From assembly GCA_019828595.1 (NCBI GenBank), contig JAHQRK010000023.1, positions 62,001 through 126,000 on the forward strand: a stretch of DNA of 64,000 bases, given 5' to 3'. This DNA comes from Aphanomyces cochlioides (Eukaryota > Oomycota > Saprolegniomycetes > Saprolegniales > Verrucalvaceae). Every line of letters begins with the position of its first letter. The stretch's first letter is position 1. The position numbers and the translations under genes are program-made. Below the pieces are notes generated by a model that was given only the letters and a program-made list of their open reading frames with translations, was not told where the DNA came from and made no database searches. Shown one piece after another: positions 1 to 14,000 of the stretch.

Positions 1-461
1 TGTGCACCTATTCTATTTAACCGGATCCATATCCGAATGGCTTGAAGTGAAGGCAGTGAAACTTGTGCGAAATGAAATTCATCAGCGCTTCGAGACCACC
101 ATCACAATTTGAATTAACAGTAAGTGAGGGTAATGATGATGAAAGTGAATTGCGAAATCTCTCCAATGTCGATGTCTGGGCATCGATGATATCCGGACGT
201 CTTCGTGTTACTTTTTCAAATTTTTCTGTGATTAATTCTTCGTTTTTTCTGAAAAAGTGCCTGAGGCATTGCCAGGCGTTCACGGGCATTGATGCATCAT
301 CAATGCCTGGGAAACTGCATCGATGCTTGAGATAATCCGGAAACATCGACAGACCGCAAAGCTGTTAATTATCCGGAAATTTGACAAATTAGCCAATCAG
401 AGGGCTGGATTTTTCGTAAAACACTAACAGACATCGACACCGACATTCCCCGACCAGCCTT
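1..461. other. intergenic, no gene recognised
   Basis: I see no supportable gene here. Weak open frames of about 90-110 codons exist on both strands but resemble no family I know and overlap each other. A short imperfect palindrome sits at about 286-308 (GGCATTGATG facing CATCAATGCC), repeating a GCATTGATGC-like word found nearby. The right end (about 440-461) was joined to the dehydrogenase start codon region before the Harbinger element inserted, so it is probably the original 5' leader or promoter of that gene. Confidence 0.5.
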
Positions 462-464
462 TAA

Positions 465-481
465 GGGTCTGTTCGCTGAAC
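465..481 (+). repeat. left terminal inverted repeat of Harbinger element
   Basis: GGGTCTGTTCGCTGAAC, an exact reverse complement of 1752-1768. It is preceded by the target duplication TAA at 462-464. A partial inverted copy of the same word (TTCAGCGAACAC) recurs at about 548-559, so the left end can also fold on itself. Confidence 0.93.
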
Positions 482-702
482 GGAAATAACCAGTTTTTTT
501 GCCAAAATTGAGTTATTTTCTGAGAAAAAACCCGGTTATTGTGTGTTTTCAGCGAACACGATATTGTCCCCAGTGAGTTTATCCCTGGTCCAATATCCCA
601 GTAAATAACTCACAAAAATAACCATGTCGAGAGGTGTTTTTTTTCTGGAGTTATTTCATTCGTGGACATCGTCGGTACATAACATTTGGCAGGCTCGGTG
701 GC

Positions 703-1304
703 ATGGAGGACAGCGACATTGCTGGTCATGTCGTTCTATCGATTGCACAACTGATTGGCGCTGTGGCTGCTTGGTTGGATACCGACTCGAATGAAGACCA
801 AGCTCCAGAGCAGAGGTTTGTGCGGCCAGAGAGCGGTTTTATGGATTTCCTTGCTCTACAAAGCAATCTGCCCCATGAAGGGGACATTCTCTACCTCGAT
901 CATATGCGTTTACCGAAGGTGGCAATCGACTTGCTAGTAGACATATGCAAACCCTACTTGCCAAACCGAATGGAAACTCGCACAGTCATCTTGGTAGCGC
1001 TACAATTCTTCGCCACAGGTGTAGCTTGTCGAGTACAAGAACAATTATTCCAACGAGAAGGCTTTGGACAACAGAGTAAATATCGATTGATAGGAATGAG
1101 GGCCATACTCAAAGCTCTCACAGACCATGGCTTTTATGCATCAGACCCGCATGAGGTATTGATAATAAATAAAACTACTTATCAAACTTGTAGGATGATC
1201 GAATGCAAGCGTCGTCCGAAGCCTTTTCACGAGAACATCCGCTCTTGAATCATTGCCTTGGGGCTCTTGATGGGACGCATATCCCTGTCAGAGTTCCAGC
1301 TTGA
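703..1304 (+). pseudogene. Harbinger transposase, 3'-truncated
   Basis: The first ATG in the open frame is at 703. Exon 1 (703-1155) reads through DPHE, a 38-nt GT-AG intron (1156-1193) follows, and exon 2 (1194-1304) restores the frame to give REHPLLNHCLGALDGTHIPVRVPA and a stop. ALDGTHI is the conserved block holding the first catalytic Asp (codon 1269-1271) of the DDE nuclease of PIF/Harbinger transposases. The second Asp and the Glu, normally about 60-150 residues further on, are absent because the sequence passes directly into the opposing Myb-like gene fragment. About 188 residues remain of a protein usually about 350-450 long. The product cannot be catalytically active, although the N-terminal part could still be translated. 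Confidence 0.82.
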
Positions 1305-1512
1305 GCTGGTTTATGTGAACAATGTTGCCACGGCCATCCAACTTGGCCAAGATTGCTTGCCACCCTGCATTCTTCAAGCATTTACCCCCACTGGCAACAT
1401 CGTGCGCTCGACCGGCTATCTCCACGTAGTATGCAACGAATTCATCGTCGAGCTCTTGGGTCCATCTTGCGGGTTTGTCGAGTTGATGCGTTGGAGCGGT
1501 TCTTTGCGTCAT
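1288..1512 (-). pseudogene. Harbinger Myb/SANT-like protein, truncated
   Basis: A 74-codon frame starting ATG at 1512-1510 and reading on the minus strand. Residues about 12-55 contain a Trp-anchored helix pattern (RWTQELDDEFVAYYVE, then GKCLKNAGWQAILAKLDG) typical of the Myb/SANT-like domain encoded as the second protein of Harbinger elements, which binds subterminal DNA and helps import the transposase. The frame ends at a stop at 1288-1290, just after the region where a QLK-type helix normally continues, and it overlaps the broken end of the transposase by about 17 nt. One internal deletion therefore probably removed the ends of both convergent genes. The family assignment rests on pattern recognition. 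Confidence 0.65.
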
Positions 1513-1751
1513 TGGCTGCTGAATTCGAAATGCTAGCGGGAAAGTGAGGAGGGAAACGAAGCCTTGCAGAAACTATCACTCATTCTCCATTGTATGACAA
1601 AGGATATCTATTCTAACAGGTTTGAGAGAGGATGCTCATGATCGTGTTCGCTCTACATTTTGTTGGAAAAACCAGTTTTTTGGAATGATTTCTTGTCATC
1701 GTGATAACCGGAGTTGAAATAACTGGTTATCCTATATAACCAACCAGTTTT

Positions 1752-1768
1752 GTTCAGCGAACAGACCC
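1752..1768 (-). repeat. right terminal inverted repeat of Harbinger element
   Basis: GTTCAGCGAACAGACCC, an exact reverse complement of 465-481, followed by the target duplication TAA (1769-1771). Only AGA separates the duplication from the ATG at 1775, so the element end effectively forms the 5' leader of the next gene. Confidence 0.93.
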
Positions 1769-1774
1769 TAAAGA

Positions 1775-3534
1775 ATGTCCAGGAAGCCTACGGACTTTCC
1801 AATGTTGGCTGTCAAGAATCTTGTCCGCTATGCGGTCCGCCGCCATGTCGCCGCCTTCTCCACGTCATCCACGCCTTTCGCTTCAATGAGGACACATGCC
1901 ACATCGAACTCTAGCAATCCAATACTTTTTGCATTGGCTGGAGTGGGCCTAGCAGCAACTGGAGGAGCGATTGCATTTGCTGATGCAAATCAAGACAACC
2001 TTGACACGCAAGCCGAATTCATCAACTGGTCCGCGACGCATGGCTGCCGACCTGTCCGCGTATACGAGCCAAAATCTGTCGACGAGATTGAATCGATCGG
2101 TACGCTGGACACTTCGTGTATCGATCTATATCGTCCTTTCTAGTTGCGCAGCATCATCACGAAAAGTCCAAGCTGCGATGCATGGGATCTGGCGTGAGTC
2201 CGAACGGTCTTGGATTCTCCAACGAATCCATCTTGACTCTCGCGCACTTGGATCGTATTGTCAACGTCGATGTTGCTTCCAAACAAGTTACAGTCCAAGG
2301 AGGTGTGGTTGTTGGCGATCTTTTGACACATCTGCGGTTTGCATCTTCGCGCCTTTTTCATCTGACATGCCTCTTTCGTAGAAAATACGGACTCACTCTT
2401 CAAAACGTTGCGTCGATCCGAGAACAAACGATTGCCGGAGTTACGCAAGCTGGATGCCACGGCACTGGCGCCGCAATTCCTCCCATGGAGGAACAGATCT
2501 TGTCAATGGAAATTGTGACGCCAGCTGAAGGACGCCTGACGCTGAATGATCCATCTGATCCACGCTTTCAACTGGCAAAATGCGGTCTTGGCGCGCTTGG
2601 TGTGGTCACACAACTCACTCTGCAATGCGTCCCAATGCACCACCTCATCGAGCACACTCAAGTCATGACTATTGAACAGTTGCGTGCGGTACACGAATCG
2701 CTCTTGAAGTCGCACCAACATCTCCGATACATGTGGCTTCCACACACTGACAAGGTTGTCGTTGTCACATGTGATCATATCGATCCTGCACTCGCGTCTG
2801 AGGTTACGCCGACAATTTCTGAGGATGTCAACCATCGCTTGCGTCCTTTGCGACAGCTTTACTTCGACTTAACGAAGACGCCAGCGCCAACAATGTGGCG
2901 GTTTACGCAGCTCCGCGACTCGTTGTACGCACTTGATCCTCTCAATGCTGCGCATATTGCCCGCGTAACGCAAGTTGAAGTCGAATATTGGCTCCGAAGT
3001 CAAGGCAAGCGTGTGGCGCTCTCCGACGATGTCATCGGCTTTGATTGCGGTGGACAGCAATTAGTCTCTGAGGTTGCTTTCCCCATTGACCGGCCCTTGG
3101 TCGACATTGACTTCATGCAAGTTCTCCTCGATCGCATTTCAGCCGATCGCATTCCCGCACATACACCAATCGAACAACGATGGACCGCCAGCAGTCGCGC
3201 TAGTCTCAGTCCTGCCCATGGAGATCCCAAGGACGTCTTCTCGTGGGTCGGCATCATTTACTACCTTCAAGAAGATCCCGCTGCTCGCGCTGCAATCGAA
3301 TCCGCATTTGTCGACTACTCCAAGACACTCGAAGACATCATGGCCCCATACCAAGCAACCGAACATTGGGCTAAGCTTGAACTTGGTTCCCGAATGCCTG
3401 ATGAAGTTCAAGCGGTCAAGGCGCGACTTGCGAAGCGCTTTCCACAATGGAGCGCGTTCAAAGCGTTGCGAGATACTTGGGATCCGCACCACATTCTCTC
3501 CAACAAGTTGGTCGATCAAGTTGCTTCCGAGTAA
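1775..3534 (+). CDS. GLDH: L-galactono-1,4-lactone dehydrogenase (mitochondrial)
   Basis: FAD enzyme of the vanillyl-alcohol-oxidase superfamily that performs the last step of ascorbate synthesis, oxidising L-galactono-1,4-lactone and passing electrons to cytochrome c at the mitochondrial inner membrane. Exons 1775-2099, 2144-2336 and 2382-3534 join with GT-AG introns of 44 and 45 nt to give 556 aa. Residues 1-40 are Arg/Ser-rich (mitochondrial presequence) and 49-70 are hydrophobic (membrane segment). The FAD-binding part carries GSGVSPNG (123-130), YGLTLQNVASIREQ (175-188) and GCHGTGA (197-203). FDCGGQQ and the C-terminal HWAK (501-504) are typical of this family. Val replaces the flavin-linking His of aldonolactone oxidases, as expected for a dehydrogenase. 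Met10 (codon at 1802) is an alternative start. A Harbinger element ends six bases upstream of the ATG. Confidence 0.92.
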
Positions 3535-4675
3535 GACGTCGGCTTGGCAAGTGTAGCTCACCATTCTGTCGTTGATTTCCATGACAATATAGACGCAAAT
3601 GTTTCAGCCCATCCATGGTCTCCAGTTGCTCACCGTCCTCTGGCTTGGTTTACATGGAGATCTTCAGCACGAATCTGCGTCGAGCAACCTCGCAGATGTG
3701 CAAAAGATCTGCCCATGAAAGGCCATGCATGTGCTCACATCAATCCATCACCCACTTTCATGGCGGTGTAACATGAAGAACCAGGCAGTGCGTAGCCGGT
3801 GCCGTCGGTGAAACGGTGTACACTCTTCGTCATGGAGTGTTCTCTGTGAACTTGCTTGACTCCTTGATCATGTTGAGCATGTAGACATGAAGCTCGACGT
3901 TGGAGTGACTGCCTTGCTGGATGGCATGCAAAGTGGGCGAGATTGTTAATATTTGACCTCTCACGGGTGTTCCAAGTAGCTTTCCAAGTCAACAAGAGGC
4001 GGAAGAATGAGTGGATCGTTGCCCTCATCCATCATCTTTGACGAGTTGCCATTCAACCCATCAGAGCTGGTCTGTGTCCCCCCTACATCCCTGACGACGG
4101 TGAGATATACTAGTATTACATAGTCAAGCTGGCACGATTTCTTATCTCCAACAATCTGGACAGCTCAGACAGCTACAAAAGACCACACATGTGCCACACT
4201 CACTCTACGGTGTGAGCTCGTGTGTCTCGCAGTCGTGATCAGGCGCGTCCGTCCGTTGTTATGTCGTGACGTTCCCATCCCTATCAATTCTTTTTCTCGA
4301 AATATAGCGGGCGGCAATACAAACGGTAAATGATGTCCACGGTTACGAAGAACTTGGATTTGTATGTCGTCCGAGCGCATCCTTGCCATGCATCGCTCGT
4401 GCACATTACAAAGGTTGAACCTCGTCACGCCGACTCTGCCAACCCGTGCAACACATGGCTCGACGTCCCACGCAGGGCGGTCGAGTCCGACTTGAAAGTA
4501 CCCAAGGAGTTCATGTCGACGACCCCCCCCTCGGGTCGCCGTTGACCTGTTTTTAGCATGCTGTGGATCGTGGGCTGAAAACATTGCCCATGGATGGGTA
4601 TGCTCTGGGTCAACCTCGAGGAGGGTTGACATGCTTGTACTTCGATTGTATGGGGAAGAAAATTGTCACCTCGCC
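3535..4675. other. intergenic, no gene recognised
   Basis: About 1.1 kb between the dehydrogenase stop and the HSF-gene promoter. Open frames of 70-155 codons occur on both strands but show no family signature, and they overlap each other. No tRNA, repeat or transposon end was recognised. It presumably holds the 3' UTR of the dehydrogenase and distal control DNA of the HSF gene. Confidence 0.5.
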
Positions 4676-4689
4676 TCATTTCATTTTCC
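4675..4689 (+). promoter_or_regulatory. oomycete-type initiator plus flanking element (HSF gene)
   Basis: CTCATTTCATTTTCC matches the established oomycete core promoter: an initiator TCAYTYY (TCATTTC, 4676-4682) followed by a CAWTTT-type flanking-promoter element. It lies about 45-55 nt upstream of the ATG at 4733, the usual distance for the short leaders of oomycete genes. The assignment is by consensus only. Confidence 0.55.
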
Positions 4690-4732
4690 ATAGTAGAGAA
4701 GCCAGCCGCCGTTCAGTACAGATTTGACAAAC

Positions 4733-5758
4733 ATGATCAGCCCGGGGCCATCGACGATGTCGGCGCCGCGTATGAAGAAGCGGGAAGTCGGCGTGCCCAA
4801 GTTCCTCCGTTCGTTGTATGAGATGCTAGAAACGGAAGACATACAGATTATCTCGTGGACGATGGACGGCTCGTCCGTCCAAGTGCTCGATCGCCACAAG
4901 TTGGAGAATGTCATCCTGCCTAAATACTTCAAGCATAGCAAGTTCACGAGCTTCCAACGACAGCTCAACTACTTTGGGTTCAAGAAGAACACCAAGTTCC
5001 GCTCGCATATGTACACGTTCACGCACCCGTACTTTCGACAGAACCGAAAAGACTTGCTGAGCAAAATCTCGCGCCATTATGGCAACGACGACGACCACGC
5101 GCATGCGTCAGCCGACGAACATGATGCGAACTACCTCGACAACGAAACGACCAACCCAGACGAACCTCCGTTCTCCCTTGATCCGATGCTCCATCTCAAT
5201 GCGCAGGATCTAGACACACTCATGTGTTTGATGGACCCTGAGGACGACGTCTCGCCTCAGCTGCGCATCGAAGCCCCACCACAGACTTTTGAAACCCGAA
5301 TAGGGCAAGTCAACACGTTGCGTCCTGCGTCGCCACCGCCACCAAGGACGCCTCCAAGAATAGTTCCAGTCTCTCCACCGGCCAGTATTTGTCTGTCTCC
5401 ACTTCCCAGTAACAACGACTACGCCCCAGGTCGAAGAGATGCTGCAGTTTCGTCTTCGTTTTCGACAACACCCCCTTCAATGCCATCTCAGCCGCCTTAT
5501 TACCAGTATCAACAACCCCCTCAGCCGCGACAGCAACCACAAAGTCGGCAGCTGCCACAACAGCCTCGACAGCAGCCGCAAGTGCATCGCCATCATCGAC
5601 AACAGGCACCTTTTTCCCCTCAACAACTCCAGCAACCACAAATACCGCGTGAACAACCGCAACAGCCATATCGACATCAGTCGCATCCCCCATTCCAACG
5701 GCAGAACAGCGAGGATGATTATGGTGTATTGTATGAAGCCGCTTCCATGTTCCTTTAA
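4733..5758 (+). CDS. heat-shock-factor-type DNA-binding transcription factor
   Basis: An intronless gene of 341 aa. Residues 20-117 form an HSF-type winged-helix DNA-binding domain, opening with VPKFLRSLYEML and with the recognition helix at 71-85 (FTSFQRQLNYFGFKK); the wing and Phe/His-rich end (YTFTHPYFRQ) follow. Such domains bind inverted nGAAn units in promoters. Past residue 120 there is an acidic Asp/His stretch, and residues about 230-325 are a Pro/Gln-rich low-complexity tail typical of activation regions. I see no leucine-zipper-like HR-A/B coiled coil after the domain, so it probably does not trimerise like classical HSF1. Oomycetes have large families of such HSF-domain proteins, so the target genes cannot be named. 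An in-frame TTG lies 9 nt upstream, but ATG is preferred. It converges on the aminopeptidase gene with 43 nt between stop codons. Confidence 0.9.
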   Translation: MISPGPSTMSAPRMKKREVGVPKFLRSLYEMLETEDIQIISWTMDGSSVQVLDRHKLENVILPKYFKHSKFTSFQRQLNYFGFKKNTKFRSHMYTFTHPYFRQNRKDLLSKISRHYGNDDDHAHASADEHDANYLDNETTNPDEPPFSLDPMLHLNAQDLDTLMCLMDPEDDVSPQLRIEAPPQTFETRIGQVNTLRPASPPPPRTPPRIVPVSPPASICLSPLPSNNDYAPGRRDAAVSSSFSTTPPSMPSQPPYYQYQQPPQPRQQPQSRQLPQQPRQQPQVHRHHRQQAPFSPQQLQQPQIPREQPQQPYRHQSHPPFQRQNSEDDYGVLYEAASMFL

Positions 5759-5801
5759 ATGTCCAGCGTATGTCTTGATTGTCTCTCTTCTTTGCATCAC
5801 C

Positions 5802-7896
<2,095 letters not shown>

Positions 7897-8092
7897 TAAT
7901 CAATTGAAATGAAAAGCTTGGATTAAATTACCACGGGTTCAGCTCATCAAGCCGACCGAGGCCGCTAGAACTTAGAGAGATGGTAACTATTAATTTAGAG
8001 CTATATTATTGGAGGGAGCCAAGAGCGCAATAGACCAAACTTGATTTCTTATAGAAGGATTATCAAAGATTATGAAGCTTGTCAATTGATTG
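7897..8092. promoter_or_regulatory. spacer of inverted repeat, shared divergent promoter region
   Basis: A 196-bp non-symmetrical stretch between the two arms. It is AT-rich, has no open frame of note, and separates two divergently transcribed aminopeptidase copies whose core promoters lie inside the arms about 90 bp away. Small similarities remain at its edges (AAGCTT and CAATTGAT on both sides), suggesting that the inverted homology was once longer and has decayed here. Confidence 0.6.
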
Positions 8093-10147
<2,055 letters not shown>

Positions 10148-10925
10148 GTCAAGAAGTTATCAAGTGCCGCCGCGCTCAAAATGTCCAACGCCAACAGCTG
10201 TTCCGAGCTCCGTGAGACCAACACTCACGGAGTCACCATCATTCCAGGTATTGTATCACCTCACCCACTTTCGTCGTCCAATCAGGATGGCGGAAGTGGT
10301 GTGAGTAATGTCTCTACACCTAACCCTAGGGCCGAAGTGGAGGTCGAGTTCGACCCCAACAGCGTCTCTGGAGACCAATCTGCGTCTCGCTCCACCAGCG
10401 CTTCACCTGGTGCTCCACTCGCCGGAGTTCCAGGGGGTCAACCTCAGTGGGTCAGTGGTTGACCCCCAGACCACTGTCGTTAACTTGTCTAGCGAAGCCC
10501 TCACTCAGGAGGGCGAACCACTGGGGCCTTGTGCCTGTGGTGGCTGCTTCCCTGGACTCCAATTGGAGTCGATCCCCAGTGAAGGCGGCGAGAAAACGGG
10601 GTCCATGCCAGCCCTAGAGGCTACGAGGGCCCCCCCTATGGGCACACCCTGCGGTTCTGTCTACTTCCCCCCAGGGGCCTCTTCGGAGGGGCGGGGGCGG
10701 TATCCCGATTTGGGTTCTCGCCGGAGCAATGGTGTACCCCAGTCACCGTGCTGCGGGAATGGCATGGATTCCCCTTCTACCCCTGTCACTGGGGGTCTGG
10801 CCCCGGCCTTTCTCGTGACCAATGGGGCTGAGCCAGCAGCCACCAACCGCGTCGCCCCCTGTGCTGAGCCTCCTAGAACGGGAGAGGAAGAAGAAAAATC
10901 TCAAGAGGACGTGGATATGGTCTGT
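10148..10925 (+). mobile_element. LINE fragment A, 5' part, plus strand
   Basis: The only plus-strand piece of the LINE family. It begins with CAAGTCAAGAAG, about 24 nt inside the full 5' end seen in other copies, and joins aminopeptidase exon 11 with CAA shared at the junction. It contains the ORF1 start (ATG from about 10180) and roughly the first 245 codons. ORF1 shifts frame at a run of five Gs (10433-10437) where an in-frame copy has seven. It ends at GTCTGTGG, where the 3' end of a minus-strand copy begins. The rest of this element and its downstream target duplication are not identifiable in the window. Confidence 0.8.
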
Positions 10926-11064
10926 GGTTAAATGAGTTGTATTAACCTTATTTTTGAGCAAAGGCCCTAATGACTTACTAATTTACCTCGTACTGTATAA
11001 ATAGAACTTGGAAAACAGAATATGGCAAAGTGGTCATTGAACAGGAGATGAAGTGAGTGAGCCG

Positions 11065-14000
11065 TCAGCTCACATATGAAACGACGCTGTTAGGAATGAT
11101 GTGTTGATGTAACCAGGGGTCCGAAGATAGATGCTTGAGCACATTGAATACCTTGGTGTATCCCTTCTTGAGAGGGAGATCAACCAGGAGCTGTTGTAGA
11201 TGTAGCTTGATCAAAGAGGCAGCATGAATGGCAACTTCCATCGGACTCTTCGCTGTGAGGTCGGGTCGAAAGGTGCGATCGGCACGTTGGAGCCATATTT
11301 GATAATACACGCAGGCTCGGACAATCGGCCAGATCTTCAGATAGCCACGGATGTAGTATCCATCGGACGGCTTGGGCGTCTCGTAGAACATTTCCAGACA
11401 CGTGGACGGAAAGAAACACTCGAGCAGTCGCTGGATCGCCTTGAAGAAATACCAAACAGATTGACCATATCCACAAGAGAACAGGAAATGCTCGTACGTC
11501 TCATTGACACGACAGAAGACACACGTCGGCTTGGGGTCTTGGTACTGAAACAGATATTGCATGGCGTTGGCGCGGAGAAGGGTCTTGAAAATGAACTCTC
11601 CATATCGAGGGAGAATGTGGTCGGGTTGGAGGAAGGCGGCAAGTTGGGTAAGGCGCTTGGGGTCTTCGTAAAAGTTGGATGGCAGGTTGAGATGCTTGGT
11701 AGGAAGAATGGACGAGCTGACAGCTGGAGAAGCTCTGATCTTAGCCGATTTCGAAGTCGCAAACGCCAACAAGATCGGACTCGAGTCAGGGTGAATCATC
11801 CAGTGCCATTCCATCCATTCAGAGCTTGGCGTCGGCAAGTGGAACACGGGAGCATCCTCTTCAGAAACAATCTCAAACAATCGTGATAACTTGGTCACCA
11901 AGATTGAGATCCATTGTTTCGTTGGAGGGACAAAATTGGCTTGGCGGCAGGCACGGTTGATTTTGTCGAACAAGATCGAAGCTGGCCAAACTCGCTGACA
12001 CGGAGTCAACAAATGCGACAACTTCGTGATGTGAAGCGACGCCAATACATTGGCTTGGTCTTGCGTCGATGTAGAGCACTGATCGTATAGGTCTTCGAGT
12101 CCAGGCAGATACGAGTTGTGCCAAAGGGGAACATCCAAAGATGAGATGTGATTTGGACAGCCGTACGGAGTCCAGCGGGATTCAAACCAGCTACTCAATA
12201 AGGCTTTCCACATTGGAGTGATATTGGGATTCTTGTACAGTTGTCTGATGAATGCAGAAGAGCCATTTGCCAAGAGGAGATCTCGGGGGGAACCCCATGG
12301 ATGAAAAGCCTTCTCGAGGAGAGTATAGCCCGGCGTAATCCAGGCGGACATGGCAGACTTGCGGGGTGGGGTGGTGATGGCTTGAATGCATCTGATCATG
12401 ACAGAGCGGTTGTGTTGTTGCCATAAAGCAAGTGCATGGTGCAGGCCTAAGCCACCGGACTTCTTCGGCATGAATAGGATCTCCTTTTTGATCAAACGGA
12501 GGCCATGGACAGAGGAGGATGGGTTGATTTCTTCACCATGCATAAATTGAAGCATGGCCTTGTCGATCTTTTTGGCCAGGTCTTTGTCGGCAGGGACAAA
12601 AGCCAGTTGGTACCATAACACAGGCAGACATATGCTGTGCAGGATAGTGACTTTTCCGGCCATGGTTCGAGCCTTGTAGAGCCACAAAGACAAGCGAGCC
12701 ACAAACTTCTCAAACACGTAATTGAAACGTGCCAATGGAGGAAGATTGGGCGCAACCAAGATACCAAGAGCCTTCACGGGACTGTCGGAAGTAACTTGTA
12801 GTGAGGCAAGGTTCCCATTCAACTGGCTGTAGGTCAGAATCTGTGTCTTGTCTACGTTGAGTCGGAAACCAGACTTGTCGCAAAAGGTTTGAACCAATGC
12901 AAGCTGCCGGTGGAGGCACGTCTCATTTGCAGCATAGAGTTGCGAGTCGTCGGCAAAGTAACTCCCAGTGTGGTAGCGATCCCCACACTTGATGCCATAG
13001 TTGGAGTGTTGCCGTAGGAGTTGGCACATCGGTTCCAAAGCGATCACAAACAGAAGTGGCGACAGTGGATCACCTTGCAACACACCGCGTGAGATGTGAA
13101 CTGGCTTGGACAAGAAGCCGTTCACCAAGATGCGAGACTTGCGGCCCGAGTACAGTACGCGAACCATGTCAACAAAGGTTTCGGGAAAGCCATAGTGACG
13201 GAGGACGCGGAGCAAGTACGCGTGGTCCACGCGATCAAAAGCTTTCTCAAAGTCAAGCAGTGCCACCATCGAGGACGGACTGTGTAGTTTGATGTGGTGC
13301 AGCATGTCATCCAGTCGTGCAATATTGGTTTGGATATTGCTTCGACGGATAAAGCCTTGCTGGTCCGGGTGGATGATGTGTCGAATGTGGCGCTGGAGTC
13401 GATAAGCCAGAATACTCGTCAGGATTTTCACATCCGTGTTGAGTAGGCTAATGGGCCGATAGTTCTTGGCTTGTGACTTGGGGCCTTTCTTGTGCAGCAA
13501 CACCAGCGTACTGACAAGTTGCATGGGAGTCAAGCGAGGGTGAGAATGGAGCTGGTGTGTGAATAGCAGCTCCAATACCAACGACCACTTGTGAGGTGCA
13601 AGTTTGGGGACTTCGAATGGCAGAGCGTTGGGACCTGGCGCTGAGTTCGAACTGCTGTGTCGAATAGCATGATAGAACTCGTTGGCGCGCAAGGGAGCCG
13701 ACAGCTCTTTCTGGGCTTGCTCTGGCAGTTGCTTGTGTCGAGTCAATGGGGTCAGAAATGACGACACTTCGTCTCCAGATCGCTGCACCTCGGGAGCTGC
13801 AAACAAGTCCTTGTAGTAGTCGACCAGGACGTCAGACATGCCTTGTTGATTGGAGACAACATTTCCATTGACATCCACCAACTCTTTGAAGACTGTCTTC
13901 TTCAAGGGGGTAGGGACAGGGGACATGAAGTGGAACTTGGACGAGCGCTCTGCTTTGTACAAGTGAAGTTGGAACGCCTGGTCTTGACGAAACTGCTTGT

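Larger units (their letters stand above)
465..1768 (+). mobile_element. PIF/Harbinger-type DNA transposon, internally deleted
   Basis: A 1,304-bp element bounded by perfect 17-bp terminal inverted repeats (GGGTCTGTTCGCTGAAC) and flanked on both sides by TAA (462-464 and 1769-1771). A 3-bp TWA target duplication is the known habit of the PIF/Harbinger superfamily. Inside are remnants of the two proteins this superfamily encodes, in convergent orientation: a DDE transposase carrying ALDGTHIPVRVP (plus strand) and a Myb/SANT-like DNA-binding protein (minus strand). They meet at about 1288-1304, where the rest of the transposase catalytic domain is missing, so the copy cannot move by itself. Subterminal stretches carry repeated AACCAGTTTT/AACCGG-type words, likely binding sites for the Myb-like protein (inference). 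Confidence 0.9.

Noticed and set aside
17..346. 109-codon minus-strand frame near the window start
   Set aside because: No recognisable family, overlapped by another frame on the opposite strand, and no promoter motif seen; not enough to call a gene.
4165..4632. 155-codon minus-strand frame between GLDH and the HSF gene
   Set aside because: Composition looks like random open sequence with overlapping frames; no family signature or splice pattern.
11224..11886. 220-codon plus-strand frame recurring opposite ORF2 (also 20552, 24320, 26366, 52954)
   Set aside because: It is an antisense shadow of the conserved ORF2 C-terminal region; it recurs only because ORF2 recurs, and it is shortened in S5 and S6 by single changes that do not affect ORF2.
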